Counted from the stretch's first letter, positions 1-7,329 are shown. The stretch: 13,498 nt of DNA from Verrucomicrobiota bacterium (GCA_003219345.1 QHOP01000167.1:1-13498), one strand, 5' to 3'. The notes: generated from the sequence alone by a model not told the origin. Numbers and translations are program-made.

Positions 1-211
1 GCGGTGGTCAAGTTTCGGCAGGTTTTAAAAAGTTAAGCGGCTTTGGTGCCATTTTGAAGGCGAAGCTGGAACTTTTTCGTTAAAGTTTCGCGGAGATTTT
101 GTGGGCCGAGGTCATCTCATTGCTGCACAGCGCGCAGCGCTGAATCGAGAAGTCCCTCGCCATCTCACTAGGCACCGCTTTTGACCGAGCCGCCCGCCTT
201 TGCCGCACCGT

Positions 212-1156
212 TCAAGGCACCAGAACTTGGAGTAACTGTCGTCGGATGGAGAAGCGCGCCGGCAGTTCGCCGATTTTTTCGCCGTCGATTTCCAACGCTG
301 TCGGCGTCGGCGCCGTCAACGTGAACGACTCGGTTTGAAAATGGCGGGCGCCGCCCGCCTTGTGCAGCCGGCCAATGACAAGTCCCAAAGCGCAGCTCAT
401 CACCGTCCGCCAGGTCACGCGCGGGAACACGCAAACGTCAAGCAAACCGTCTGAAAGTTTGGCGTTGGGAAAAACCACGACTGGTCCGCCGTAAAACCTT
501 CCATTTCCGATGAGGACCTGTTCTCCGGAAATTGGTTGCAGAAGACCGTCGATGAGGATTCTGGAGGGTTCGCGACGAAATGCGCTCATCACGGCCACCA
601 CGTAAGCGAAGAAACCGATCTTTTTCTTGAGGTTCCAATTCACCAGCTCAATCGCTCGCGCATCAAGTCCCGCCCCGGCCAGTTGGGCAAAATAACGGCG
701 TTGCGGTTCGCCGTTCGCGGTGAATTCCACCTGCGGCAGATCAATGGCTGCGACGCGCCCGCGGCGGATGATTCCCCAGGCGCGCCGCCAATCGAGCGAC
801 AAACCGAGCTCGCGCGCGAAGACGTTGATGGTGCCCAGCGGCAGCACACCCAGGCGAACGCGCAAAAGATTCTCCGGGTCTTCGGCGATGCCATTGAGCA
901 CTTCGTTTACCGTACCGTCTCCGCCGGCGGCGACGATGACCTCAAAATCCTCGCGCGTCGCTTCGGCGGCAAGGGTTCGGGCCGCGCCGGGGGCGGTCGT
1001 TGGCTTGAGCGCGCAATCCGCCCCGATGGAATCGAGGTGGCGGCGAAAGCGTTTCGCCTTTTCGCCTCTGGCTGTCGGATTGAAAATGACGCAAATTCGC
1101 GGCGGATGGCTCAATCTTGATCCCGTTGCTTGAACCGCATTCTGATGCCAATGCAT
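212..1156 (-). CDS. Diacylglycerol kinase family lipid kinase (YegS/DagK-like)
   Basis: Cytosolic or membrane-associated lipid kinase that probably phosphorylates diacylglycerol or a related lipid with ATP. Seen in the 314-residue product: an NPTARG segment opening the catalytic domain (about residues 26-31), the nucleotide-binding GGDGTVNEV motif (78-86), a PLGTINVFARELG segment (106-118) matching the family's P-x-GT-x-N-x-x-AR motif, and a second beta-sandwich domain ending in an EIDGE motif (289-293). Length is normal for the family. The ATG at 1154-1156 lies 46 bp inside the upstream DUF4184 gene, and the first 14 residues precede any conserved sequence. A TTG at 1112-1114, overlapping the DUF4184 stop as TTGA, would give a 300-residue protein and may be the true start. 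The two genes are probably one translationally coupled operon. The lipid substrate cannot be told from sequence. Confidence 0.9.
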   Translation of the reverse strand: MHWHQNAVQATGSRLSHPPRICVIFNPTARGEKAKRFRRHLDSIGADCALKPTTAPGAARTLAAEATREDFEVIVAAGGDGTVNEVLNGIAEDPENLLRVRLGVLPLGTINVFARELGLSLDWRRAWGIIRRGRVAAIDLPQVEFTANGEPQRRYFAQLAGAGLDARAIELVNWNLKKKIGFFAYVVAVMSAFRREPSRILIDGLLQPISGEQVLIGNGRFYGGPVVVFPNAKLSDGLLDVCVFPRVTWRTVMSCALGLVIGRLHKAGGARHFQTESFTLTAPTPTALEIDGEKIGELPARFSIRRQLLQVLVP

Positions 1157-1818
1157 ACCAGAATCACCACCAGGACACCCAGGTACACCGCCAGAGAATC
1201 GTGAACACTATGCACCAGCACGCGCAAGGTCCAGGAGCCTTTCGCCAGATTATAAAGACCCACCGGCAGCACACCGGCCAAAGGAAGCATCAGAATCGCC
1301 CCCCACTTGAGGTAGCTGCGCTTCTCCCGCGCGGAATAGAGTTTCGCGGATCCGGTTGACCTCTTTACGGCAGAGATATAAACCCAGACCAGTAGCGCCA
1401 GCCCAGTCCAACTGGTCAGGTGCCAAAGCAGGCGGTACATCCTGAAGCGATAACCTTCCACGCGGAACATATCGTGCGTCAGCGCCCCGATCAACAGCGA
1501 AATCGGCACTGCATACCACCGTTCACCGGGATTTCGCCGGCAAGCCGGCAGGAGCACGTCCCGGTGTGGAGCGGGCAGTCCTCTCAACAGAGGTTCGCCC
1601 ACACCGTAGAAAATCAGCATCGCCAGCCAGCCGACCGGCAGAGAGAAGCCGAAGCAGCCCCGCAAGGTGTGGGCAAAGTGACCCAGGCCAATACCGTTCG
1701 GGAAGTAACTCAGGTCCGGCACGATGGCGCCAATCAACAGTGCCGTAAAATTGAGATGCTTGGAGCAGAAGCGTCGCAGCGGCAGCACGGCAGCGGGATG
1801 AGCGAGGGGGAAAGCCAT
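1111..1818 (-). CDS. DUF4184 family integral membrane protein
   Basis: A 235-residue membrane protein. The N-terminus (MAFPLAHPAAVLPLRR) followed by LIGAIVPDLSYF matches what I know of DUF4184, a family of unknown function often described as membrane-bound and distantly similar to metal-dependent hydrolases. Conserved polar residues sit in or near membrane segments: His7, the Asp of VPD, and a THD motif in ALTHDMFR. Four to six hydrophobic segments are visible, for example around GWLAMLIFYGVG, LTSWTGLALLVWVYI, GAILMLPLAGVLPVGLY and VYLGVLVVILVCIGI. It is the first gene of a two-gene minus-strand unit, its 3' end overlapping the lipid kinase by up to 46 bp. Co-transcription with a lipid kinase hints at a membrane-lipid role, but that is inference. 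The ATG at 1816-1818 fits the family start well. Confidence 0.8.
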   Translation of the reverse strand: MAFPLAHPAAVLPLRRFCSKHLNFTALLIGAIVPDLSYFPNGIGLGHFAHTLRGCFGFSLPVGWLAMLIFYGVGEPLLRGLPAPHRDVLLPACRRNPGERWYAVPISLLIGALTHDMFRVEGYRFRMYRLLWHLTSWTGLALLVWVYISAVKRSTGSAKLYSAREKRSYLKWGAILMLPLAGVLPVGLYNLAKGSWTLRVLVHSVHDSLAVYLGVLVVILVCIGIRMRFKQRDQD

Positions 1819-2007
1819 GGCGGATCGGCTGCTTCAAGGATTTATCGGCAAGTTCATGGTCGCATCAACGCCTTTTGACCCGGTTCCGCGCCCGACGTTC
1901 AATGAACGGCAGGATGGCAGATTTGAGTCCGTCGGTAAAGCCGGAACAGGGAGACGGCTGCCCAATTCCTGCTTGGTGTGACCGCCGGGCGGTGGTTCAA
2001 TCCCTCC

Positions 2008-3975
2008 ATGACCGACAGCGAGATTCCGAGCGCGGCCGCGCCTGACATCTACCGCGTTCAAACCAAAGCCCCTGGGCCGGAAGGCAGCCTGCCGTTGACC
2101 GAAGAGATGCTGCTCCAGCGTCCGAGCGGGGACATCTTCGGGCTGACGCAGAACGCCGGCATGGGCTGGGACCCGCGCGAACTCGGGCGCAAACAATTTC
2201 TGATTCTCAGCACCCAAGGCGGAGTGCGCGCGGCAGACGGAACGCCCATCGCGCTCGGCTATCACACCGGCCACTGGGAAATCGGTTTGCTTGTCGAAGC
2301 CGCAGCCAAGGAGTTGCGCGCGCTCCACACCATTCCCTTCGCCGCGTTTTGCTCCGACCCGTGCGATGGCCGCACGCAGGGCACGGTGGGCATGTTCGAC
2401 AGCCTGCCGTATCGCAACGATGCGGCGCAGGTCTTTCGAAGATTGATTCGTTCGCTCCCCACACGGTCGGGCGTCATCGGCGTGGCGACGTGCGACAAAG
2501 GATTGCCGGCGATGATGATGGCGCTGGCGGGAACGCACGACCTTCCTGGCGTGCTGGTACCGGGCGGTGTGACGTTGCCGCCATCGAATGGCGAGGACGC
2601 CGGAAAAGTTCAAACGCTCGGCGTGCGGTTCGCGCACGGACTGATTTCATTGCCGGAAGCGGCACAACTCGGTTGTCGCGCCTGCGCTTCGCCCGGCGGC
2701 GGCTGCCAGTTTCTCGGCACTGCGGCTACGTCGCAGGTCGTCGGCGAAGCGCTGGGGATGTCCCTTCCGCACGCAGCGCTTGCGCCGTCGGGCCAGCCGG
2801 TCTGGAGGGACGCGGCCGTACGTTCGGCACGCGCGCTGTGCGAACTCGAAACGCGGGGCATCACGATGCGCGACATTCTTTCCCCGGCGAGCATTCGCAA
2901 CGCGATGGTGGTGCACGCCGCGTTCGGGGGCTCTACGAATCTGTTGCTGCACATTCCCGCTATCGCGCACGCCGCCGGACTGCCGCGACCGACCGTCGAA
3001 GACTGGATTGCCATCAACCGTCGAGTGCCTCGCATCGTGGACGTGCTGCCAAACGGCCCAACGCATCACCCCACCGTGCGCGTGTTTCTCGCGGGCGGCG
3101 TGCCGGAAGTAATGCTCCACTTGCGACGACCGGGCGCGCTCGACACCGACGTGCTCACGGTGACCGGAAAAAAGTTGGGCGAGGTCTTGGACTGGTGGGA
3201 GAAATCCGAGCGTCGCGCGCGGTTCCGCGAAATTTTGCGGCAGCAGGACGGCGTTGACCCCGACGACGTCATCCTGCCGCCGGAGAAAGCCCGCGAACGC
3301 GGCCTTGCCAGCACGGTTACTTTTCCACGCGGAAACCTCGCGCCGGAAGGTTCCGTTATCAAAAGCACCGCGATTGATCCGAGCGTGCTGGACGCCGGCG
3401 GCGTTTATCGCAAAGAAGGACCGGCCCGCGTGTTTGTGCGCGAAAGGGACGCGATGGCCGCGCTGAAAAAAAACAAAATCAAAGCGGGCGACGTCGTGGT
3501 GCTCATCGGCTGCGGCCCGCTCGGCACCGGCATGGAGGAAACGTATCAACTTACGTCCGCGCTGAAACACCTGCCGTTCGGCAAACAGGTCGCGCTGGTG
3601 ACCGACGCGCGTTTTTCCGGCGTCTCGACCGGCGCGTGCATCGGCCACGTCGGCCCGGAAGCACTGGCCGGCGGTCCGATTGGCAAAGTGCGCGACGGCG
3701 ACTGGGTCCGCATCGTCGTTGACTCAAACAAACTCGAAGGGAGCGTTGATATTATCGGCGAAGGCGAGCGACGTTTCACGCCTGAAGAAGGAGCGCGCGT
3801 TCTGGCCGGGCGCGGTCCGTATCCGGAGCTTGCGCCGGATCCGGCATTGCCTGCCGACACAAAGCTCTGGGCCGTGTTGCAACAGGCTGGTGGCGGCACC
3901 TGGGGTGGCTGCGTGTTTGACGTTGAACGCGTCACGGAATTGCTGGAGACAGGACGCAGAACCCAAGGCAGGTAG
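2008..3975 (+). CDS. IlvD/Edd-family dehydratase, YjhG/YagF type (probable D-xylonate dehydratase)
   Basis: Fe-S dehydratase that likely converts an aldonic acid such as D-xylonate to its 2-keto-3-deoxy acid in the cytoplasm. The sequence closely follows the E. coli YjhG/YagF branch as I recall it: APGPEGSLPLTEEMLLQRPS, the NAGMGWDP segment and the GYHTGHWEIGLL segment near the start. Probable iron-sulfur cysteines are C119 (DPCDGR), C162 (TCDKGLP) and C233 (GGGCQF). K163 is in the position of the carbamylated metal-binding lysine of IlvD, and a DARFSGVSTG segment near the C-terminus carries the expected catalytic serine. From the ATG at 2008 the protein is 655 residues, the length I recall for E. 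coli YjhG. A GTG at 1978 would add ten unconserved residues and is less likely. No other Weimberg or Dahms pathway gene is in the window, so the exact sugar acid is uncertain. Confidence 0.93.
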   Translation: MTDSEIPSAAAPDIYRVQTKAPGPEGSLPLTEEMLLQRPSGDIFGLTQNAGMGWDPRELGRKQFLILSTQGGVRAADGTPIALGYHTGHWEIGLLVEAAAKELRALHTIPFAAFCSDPCDGRTQGTVGMFDSLPYRNDAAQVFRRLIRSLPTRSGVIGVATCDKGLPAMMMALAGTHDLPGVLVPGGVTLPPSNGEDAGKVQTLGVRFAHGLISLPEAAQLGCRACASPGGGCQFLGTAATSQVVGEALGMSLPHAALAPSGQPVWRDAAVRSARALCELETRGITMRDILSPASIRNAMVVHAAFGGSTNLLLHIPAIAHAAGLPRPTVEDWIAINRRVPRIVDVLPNGPTHHPTVRVFLAGGVPEVMLHLRRPGALDTDVLTVTGKKLGEVLDWWEKSERRARFREILRQQDGVDPDDVILPPEKARERGLASTVTFPRGNLAPEGSVIKSTAIDPSVLDAGGVYRKEGPARVFVRERDAMAALKKNKIKAGDVVVLIGCGPLGTGMEETYQLTSALKHLPFGKQVALVTDARFSGVSTGACIGHVGPEALAGGPIGKVRDGDWVRIVVDSNKLEGSVDIIGEGERRFTPEEGARVLAGRGPYPELAPDPALPADTKLWAVLQQAGGGTWGGCVFDVERVTELLETGRRTQGR

Positions 3976-3984
3976 CTGTCAACC

Positions 3985-4006
3985 GTCACCGAAATTTCAG
4001 GGTGAC
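3985..4006. terminator. Weak hairpin after the dehydratase gene
   Basis: GTCACC (3985-3990) and GGTGAC (4001-4006) form a perfect 6-bp stem, and the loop sequence GAAATTTC can extend it. It starts ten bases after the dehydratase stop codon. There is no T-run after it, so it is not a classical intrinsic terminator. It may only slow decay or partly attenuate read-through into the exported-protein gene 69 bp downstream. Confidence 0.25.
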
Positions 4007-4074
4007 AAAGCACGGCATCGCCAGGTACACTCCGGGCCGGATCGAACAAAGACAAGGGATCAGCCCCTTCCCTG

Positions 4075-5703
4075 ATGATGAGCCCCGTGCGCCTGTTGTT
4101 TTCGACAATCAGTTTGATGCTGCTGGCCTGTCCCGGGATCGCTCAGACGCAGAAATTTGTCAGTCACTTTCCGATCGAGGCTCCGGAAGTGCCCGCCGCA
4201 GTCCGCGCCGAGGCGCGCAGTGTGCCCTGGCAAGACGCCGAACGCGGACCGGTCGATGGCCTGAAAATTTTCGCGCGCGAAAAATCCGGCGCGATCTGGC
4301 TCGGCAGTGACCTGGGCGCCGCGCGCTTTGATCCTCACGCCAAATTTCGCTGGGACCGCTGGCAATATTTTTATGGCAGACGTTGGTTGCCCGGTGACAA
4401 GGTCCTCAACATTTGGGTGGATGAGAGCGACCAGGGCCGCAGGGTTTGGGTGCGCACCGAAAAAGGTGTCTCGCTCATCGAGTGGCGTCCGATGACGCTG
4501 GGGGAAAAGGCGAAATATTTCGACGAGCGCATCGAACAACGTCACGTCCGGCACGGGCTGGTCGCCGGTTCGCATCTGCGCGTCGCGGGCGACCTGTCCT
4601 CTAACGAAAGATTTTCGAACGACAACGACGGGCTTTGGACTGCCATTTACCTCGGCGCGCAGGCGTTTCGCTACGCGGTCACTCACGAGCCGGACGCGCG
4701 CGCCAAAGCGCGACGCGCACTGCAGGCGCTGATGCGATTGGAGGAAATCACCGGAATCCCCGGTCTGCCGGCGCGTTCGTTCGTCTCCGCGGAGGAACCG
4801 TTGCCGAAGAGCGGCGAATGGCATCCCACGCCGGAGGGTAAATGGCACTGGAAGGGCGACACCAGTTCCGACGAACTGGTGGGCCATTACTTCGCTTACG
4901 CGGCGTATTTTGATCTGGTGGCGGACGACGGGGAAAAAGAGGCGATCCGGAAAGTCGTTTCCCGCATCACGGATTATCTCATCAAGAACGATTACGATTT
5001 AATTGACGTGACGGGCAAGCCGACGCGCTGGGGTGAATATTCAGAACGATTCTTCCAGACAGCGGAAGGAAAATATGAAGCGCCGTTGCGGTCGCTGGAG
5101 TTGCTCTCGTTCCTGAAAACCGCCCAGCACATCACCGGCGACAAAAAATATGCAGAGGCGTATCAGGATCGGATCCGGCGCGGCTACGCCGATCACGTGC
5201 CGTATTACCGTCGCTGGCCTGGCGGCGGCGAAATCAATTTTTCCGACGACGAACTGGCTTACCTGTCTTACGAGCCGTTGTTGAAATACGAGAAAAGTTC
5301 GCGACTTCGGAAAATCTATCTGGACGGGCTGCGATTTACCTGGGGCCAGGTGCGCTCTGATACGAATCCGCTTTGGAATTACATCTCCGTCGCCGGCGGC
5401 GGCGGGCGCATGACGCCAGAGGTCCGCGAGGAATCTCAGCGAACATTGGAGCGGATTCCGCTGGACCTGATCGAATGGGGTGTTCGCAATTCGCATCGCA
5501 TTGACGTTCAGTTTCAGAAGGAAAAAGACCGGCACGGGCATCTGCAACTGACCGAAGTGCTCGCGCCCGATGAGCGAGCGGTCGGGAAGTGGAACGGCAA
5601 TCCCTACATTCCCGACAGTGGTGGCGCCGGCCACGGCGAGGACGACGGCGCGTATTTTCTGCTGCCGTACTGGATGGGACGCTATTACGACTGGGTGAAA
5701 TAG
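4075..5703 (+). CDS. Exported protein with propeller repeats and an alpha/alpha-toroid-like region, function unknown
   Basis: A 542-residue exported protein. The N-terminus is a signal peptide (MMSPVRLLFSTISLMLLACP). Cleavage is either by signal peptidase I after GIA (residue 23) or, through an imperfect lipobox LLAC, as a lipoprotein at C19. Residues about 66-86 (SGAIWLGSDLGAARFDP) and 112-138 (GRRVWVRTEKGVSLIEWRP) resemble two-component-regulator beta-propeller repeats, but only two are present, too few to close a propeller. From about 180 on the protein is helical, beginning with NDNDGLWTAIYLGAQAFRYA and continuing through KGDTSSDELVGHYFAYAAYFDL, which resembles the alpha/alpha toroids of glycan-active enzymes. 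No catalytic residues can be named. ATG codons at 4075 and 4078 are both usable; AAGGGA at 4054-4059 is a distant Shine-Dalgarno candidate. It could act with the upstream dehydratase in carbohydrate use (inference). Confidence 0.75.
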   Translation: MMSPVRLLFSTISLMLLACPGIAQTQKFVSHFPIEAPEVPAAVRAEARSVPWQDAERGPVDGLKIFAREKSGAIWLGSDLGAARFDPHAKFRWDRWQYFYGRRWLPGDKVLNIWVDESDQGRRVWVRTEKGVSLIEWRPMTLGEKAKYFDERIEQRHVRHGLVAGSHLRVAGDLSSNERFSNDNDGLWTAIYLGAQAFRYAVTHEPDARAKARRALQALMRLEEITGIPGLPARSFVSAEEPLPKSGEWHPTPEGKWHWKGDTSSDELVGHYFAYAAYFDLVADDGEKEAIRKVVSRITDYLIKNDYDLIDVTGKPTRWGEYSERFFQTAEGKYEAPLRSLELLSFLKTAQHITGDKKYAEAYQDRIRRGYADHVPYYRRWPGGGEINFSDDELAYLSYEPLLKYEKSSRLRKIYLDGLRFTWGQVRSDTNPLWNYISVAGGGGRMTPEVREESQRTLERIPLDLIEWGVRNSHRIDVQFQKEKDRHGHLQLTEVLAPDERAVGKWNGNPYIPDSGGAGHGEDDGAYFLLPYWMGRYYDWVK

Positions 5704-5711
5704 AACCTTTC

Positions 5712-5787
5712 GTAGCCGCCGACATTAGTCGGCGCACTGGGTTGCTTTCGAGGCAAGGGATTAGCGCCGGCTCAGGTCGGCGGCTAC
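5712..5787. repeat. 76-bp inverted repeat with GTAGCCGCCGAC ends
   Basis: The outer 12 bases GTAGCCGCCGAC (5712-5723) are exactly complementary to GTCGGCGGCTAC (5776-5787). The arms extend to 24 bases with three mismatches, and the left arm contains its own small palindrome (GCCGAC-ATTA-GTCGGC), so a cruciform is possible. It begins nine bases after the stop of the exported-protein gene. No coding capacity, so probably a non-autonomous intergenic repeat rather than a mobile element. I recall similar GTAGCCGCCGAC repeats from verrucomicrobial genomes. Confidence 0.75.
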
Positions 5788-5881
5788 GGTTCTGGGCTTC
5801 AACGCGCGAATCGTCTCGGAGAAATCTCTCCCTTAGAATGGGGAGAGAACGCACCGGACTTTGTGCGCGCCTTGCGCCCTT

Positions 5882-5998
5882 GAACCAAGCCACGGCCCCC
5901 TCATCCCGTCCCTCTCCCCCTCCGAGGGGGAGAGGGTGCCCGAAGGGCGGGAGAGGAGGAGGTTCATGGGCAGGGACGGGGTGAGGGGCACTTGGTTC
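5882..5998. repeat. Composite GC-rich palindromic repeat (family A)
   Basis: Outer arms GAACCAAG (5882-5889) and CTTGGTTC (5991-5998) are perfectly inverted. Just inside, CCCCCTCATCCCGTCCCT pairs with AGGGACGGGGTGAGGGG. The centre contains CTCCCCCTCCGAGGGGGAG and an inverted octamer GTTCATGG at 5962-5969. Read on the minus strand, the core matches the element at 8642-8726 over roughly 70 bases (CGCCCTTCGGGCACCCTCTC and the following CT/GA-rich palindrome). It is therefore an inverted second copy of the same family with an extra terminal segment. Confidence 0.75.
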
Positions 5999-6030
5999 TT
6001 ATAGGAATGACGCTTGGCAACCGCTCTTAT

Positions 6031-6078
6031 CGGACGTAGCGGGCCGCCGCGTCCGGCACGCCGGCGGCGTGCGCTCCC
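6031..6078 (-). repeat. GGGAGCGCACGC-type hairpin repeat, copy 1
   Basis: Contains two adjacent stems: CGGACG (6031-6036) with CGTCCG (6050-6055), and GCACGCC (6056-6062) with GGCGTGC (6066-6072). It ends in GCGTGCGCTCCC (6067-6078), and this 12-mer recurs exactly at 11832-11843. Read on the minus strand it starts GGGAGCGCACGC. It lies about 70 bp before the BASS transporter gene. Other members are at 7082-7131, 7170-7234 and 11813-11846. Confidence 0.6.
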
Positions 6079-6150
6079 TGATCAGAGTGCCCCTGTCGAG
6101 ATAAGATCTGGTGCCCTGAAGAACAATCTCCTACACTCTGGTCAACCACC

Positions 6151-7146
6151 ATGCCCCGCCTGCTCCATCTGCTCACGAACCTTTTCCCGGTCTGGGTTGT
6201 GCTGGGAGGAATCATAGCGCTGATTCATCCGCCGCTGTTTACGTGGTTCAGCAACGAATGGATTACCTGGGGCCTCGCCGTCATCATGCTCGGCATGGGC
6301 ATCACGCTCAGTGTGGATGACTTCAAACGTGTGCTGAAAATGCCGCGCGCCATCGCCGCCGGGTATGCCGCGCAATACCTCATCATGCCGTTCCTCGGGT
6401 GGGCCGTCGCGCGCGGACTGAACTTGCCGACGGCTTATGCGGTCGGCGTGATTCTGGTCGGCTGCTGTCCCGGTGGCACGGCGTCGAACGTGGTGAACTA
6501 CCTGGCGCGGGCCAACGTTGCTTTGTCCGTTCTGATGACCATGTGCTCGACCTTTGGCGCGATTGTCATGACACCGTTGCTGACCAAATGGCTTGCGGGC
6601 ACGCTCGTGCCGGTGCCGGCCTGGGGACTTTTTCTCAGCACCATCCAGGTCGTGCTCGTGCCATTAATCCTCGGCCTGGCGTTGCATCATCTGACGCCGC
6701 GACTGGTTAAAACTGTGCTGCCGGTCGCGCCGCTGGTTTCAGTGCTCACGATTGTGCTGATCTGCGCCAGCATCGTCGGCAGCAGCGCGGAGCAGGTCAA
6801 AAAATCCGGCGGCCTTTTGCTGCTGGCGGTATTTCTCCTGCACGCCGGCGGATTTTTTCTCGGTTACCTGTTCGCCCGCGCGCTGGGCTATGACCAAATT
6901 GTTTCCCGCACGATCTCGATTGAAGTGGGAATGCAGAACTCAGGACTTGGCGCGGTGCTGGCCCGCCGGCATTTCACCGATCCGTTGACCGCCTTGCCCT
7001 GTGCCATCTCAGCCACATTTCACTCTGTCATCGGCAGCGTCCTCGCCGGCATCTGGCGGCTCAGGCCGCACCGAACTCAGGTTGGGGAGCACGCCCGCCC
7101 TCGGGCGTTGCCGGACACGCCTCGCGTCCGGCCGTCCGCCGACTGA
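6151..7146 (+). CDS. Bile acid:sodium symporter (BASS) family transporter
   Basis: Inner-membrane secondary transporter of 331 residues with eight to ten hydrophobic segments. Family signatures seen: LGMGITLSVDDF after the second helix, the CCPGGTASNVVNYLARAN segment, and IEVGMQNSGLGAVLARRHF near the end, which form the crossed, sodium-binding helices of BASS proteins. Bacterial relatives move small organic anions such as pantoate-type acids rather than bile salts, so the substrate is open. The conserved fold ends at AGIWRLRP. The roughly 25-residue tail after it (from HRTQVGEHARP) is Arg/Pro-rich and encoded by a GGGGAGC-type intergenic repeat, so it is probably a recent non-functional extension. 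No good Shine-Dalgarno is visible before the ATG at 6151, although the encoded N-terminus (MPRLLHLLTNLFPVW) fits the family. Confidence 0.9.
   Translation: MPRLLHLLTNLFPVWVVLGGIIALIHPPLFTWFSNEWITWGLAVIMLGMGITLSVDDFKRVLKMPRAIAAGYAAQYLIMPFLGWAVARGLNLPTAYAVGVILVGCCPGGTASNVVNYLARANVALSVLMTMCSTFGAIVMTPLLTKWLAGTLVPVPAWGLFLSTIQVVLVPLILGLALHHLTPRLVKTVLPVAPLVSVLTIVLICASIVGSSAEQVKKSGGLLLLAVFLLHAGGFFLGYLFARALGYDQIVSRTISIEVGMQNSGLGAVLARRHFTDPLTALPCAISATFHSVIGSVLAGIWRLRPHRTQVGEHARPRALPDTPRVRPSAD
7082..7131 (+). repeat. GGGGAGC-type hairpin repeat, copy 2 (inside the BASS C-terminus)
   Basis: TTGGGGAGCACGC (7082-7094) is followed by a stem CGCCCG/CGGGCG (7092-7107) and a second imperfect stem CCGGACACG/CGCGTCCGG (7111-7131). 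The GGGGAGCRC start and the CCGGAC...GTCCGG stem match copy 1. It lies wholly within the coding sequence of the transporter's unconserved tail. Confidence 0.55.
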
Positions 7147-7169
7147 ATCTGCCAGGCGGTGCGGGGCTA

Positions 7170-7234
7170 GTGCGTGGCGCCGATTGTTTTCCGCGAGGGC
7201 GCGGAAAACTGCGCCCGAGGCGAGCGCGCTCCCC
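7170..7234 (-). repeat. GGGGAGC-type hairpin repeat, copy 3
   Basis: Contains a perfect 10-bp stem GTTTTCCGCG (7186-7195) and CGCGGAAAAC (7200-7209) with an AGGG tetraloop, then GCGCGCTCCCC (7224-7234). On the minus strand it opens GATGGGGAGCGCGC. It starts about 24 bases after the BASS stop, so the strong stem could also protect the transporter mRNA end, but no T-run follows. Confidence 0.55.
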
Positions 7235-7272
7235 ATCTCCGCTAAGTGCCTATTCCGCCACTCCGCGGCTGA

Positions 7273-7329
7273 CAGATTCCCACGGATCGCTTCGATTCCA
7301 TTCGTGCCAATTCGTGGAATCCGTGTCTG
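7273..7329. repeat. CACGGAT/ATCCGTG inverted repeat
   Basis: CAGA (7273-7276) and CACGGAT (7281-7287) are mirrored by ATCCGTG (7319-7325) and TCTG (7326-7329). The middle contains two close TTCGTG words. On the minus strand it shares CACGAATGGA with the element at 7947-8024, so it is probably a diverged, shorter member of that family. Confidence 0.55.

Larger units (their letters stand above)
5704..6150. other. 447-bp gene-free gap filled with inverted repeats
   Basis: No convincing coding sequence on either strand. It holds three separate palindromic units, annotated individually: the GTAGCCGCCGAC element (5712-5787), a GAACCAAG-ended composite element (5882-5998) and a GGGAGCGCACGC-type element (6031-6078). 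About 70 bp remain before the BASS transporter start, with no obvious promoter or ribosome binding site. Confidence 0.7.

Noticed and set aside
80..163. A 27-residue minus-strand frame (MARDFSIQRCALCSNEMTSA...) with one CxxC
   Set aside because: Too short, with a single cysteine pair, no known family and no clear ribosome binding site. Nothing else is supported in 1-211.
536..1120. 194-residue plus-strand frame opposite the lipid kinase
   Set aside because: It is antisense to a clearly conserved gene, has no recognisable domain and its composition is that of a shadow frame in GC-rich DNA.
1852..1859. Lone GTTCATGG octamer in the gap before the dehydratase
   Set aside because: No partner octamer or palindromic body nearby, so it is not annotated as an element; it could be chance or a remnant.
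2647..3648. 333-residue minus-strand frame inside the dehydratase
   Set aside because: Long only because of GC-rich codon bias; the plus-strand dehydratase is complete with all cofactor motifs.
4060..4887. 275-residue minus-strand frame opposite the exported protein
   Set aside because: No domain is recognisable, and the plus strand has a signal peptide and propeller-like repeats.
7186..7209. Strong 10-bp hairpin considered as an intrinsic terminator of the BASS gene
   Set aside because: No T-run follows, and the stem is part of a dispersed repeat. It may stabilise RNA but is not called a terminator.
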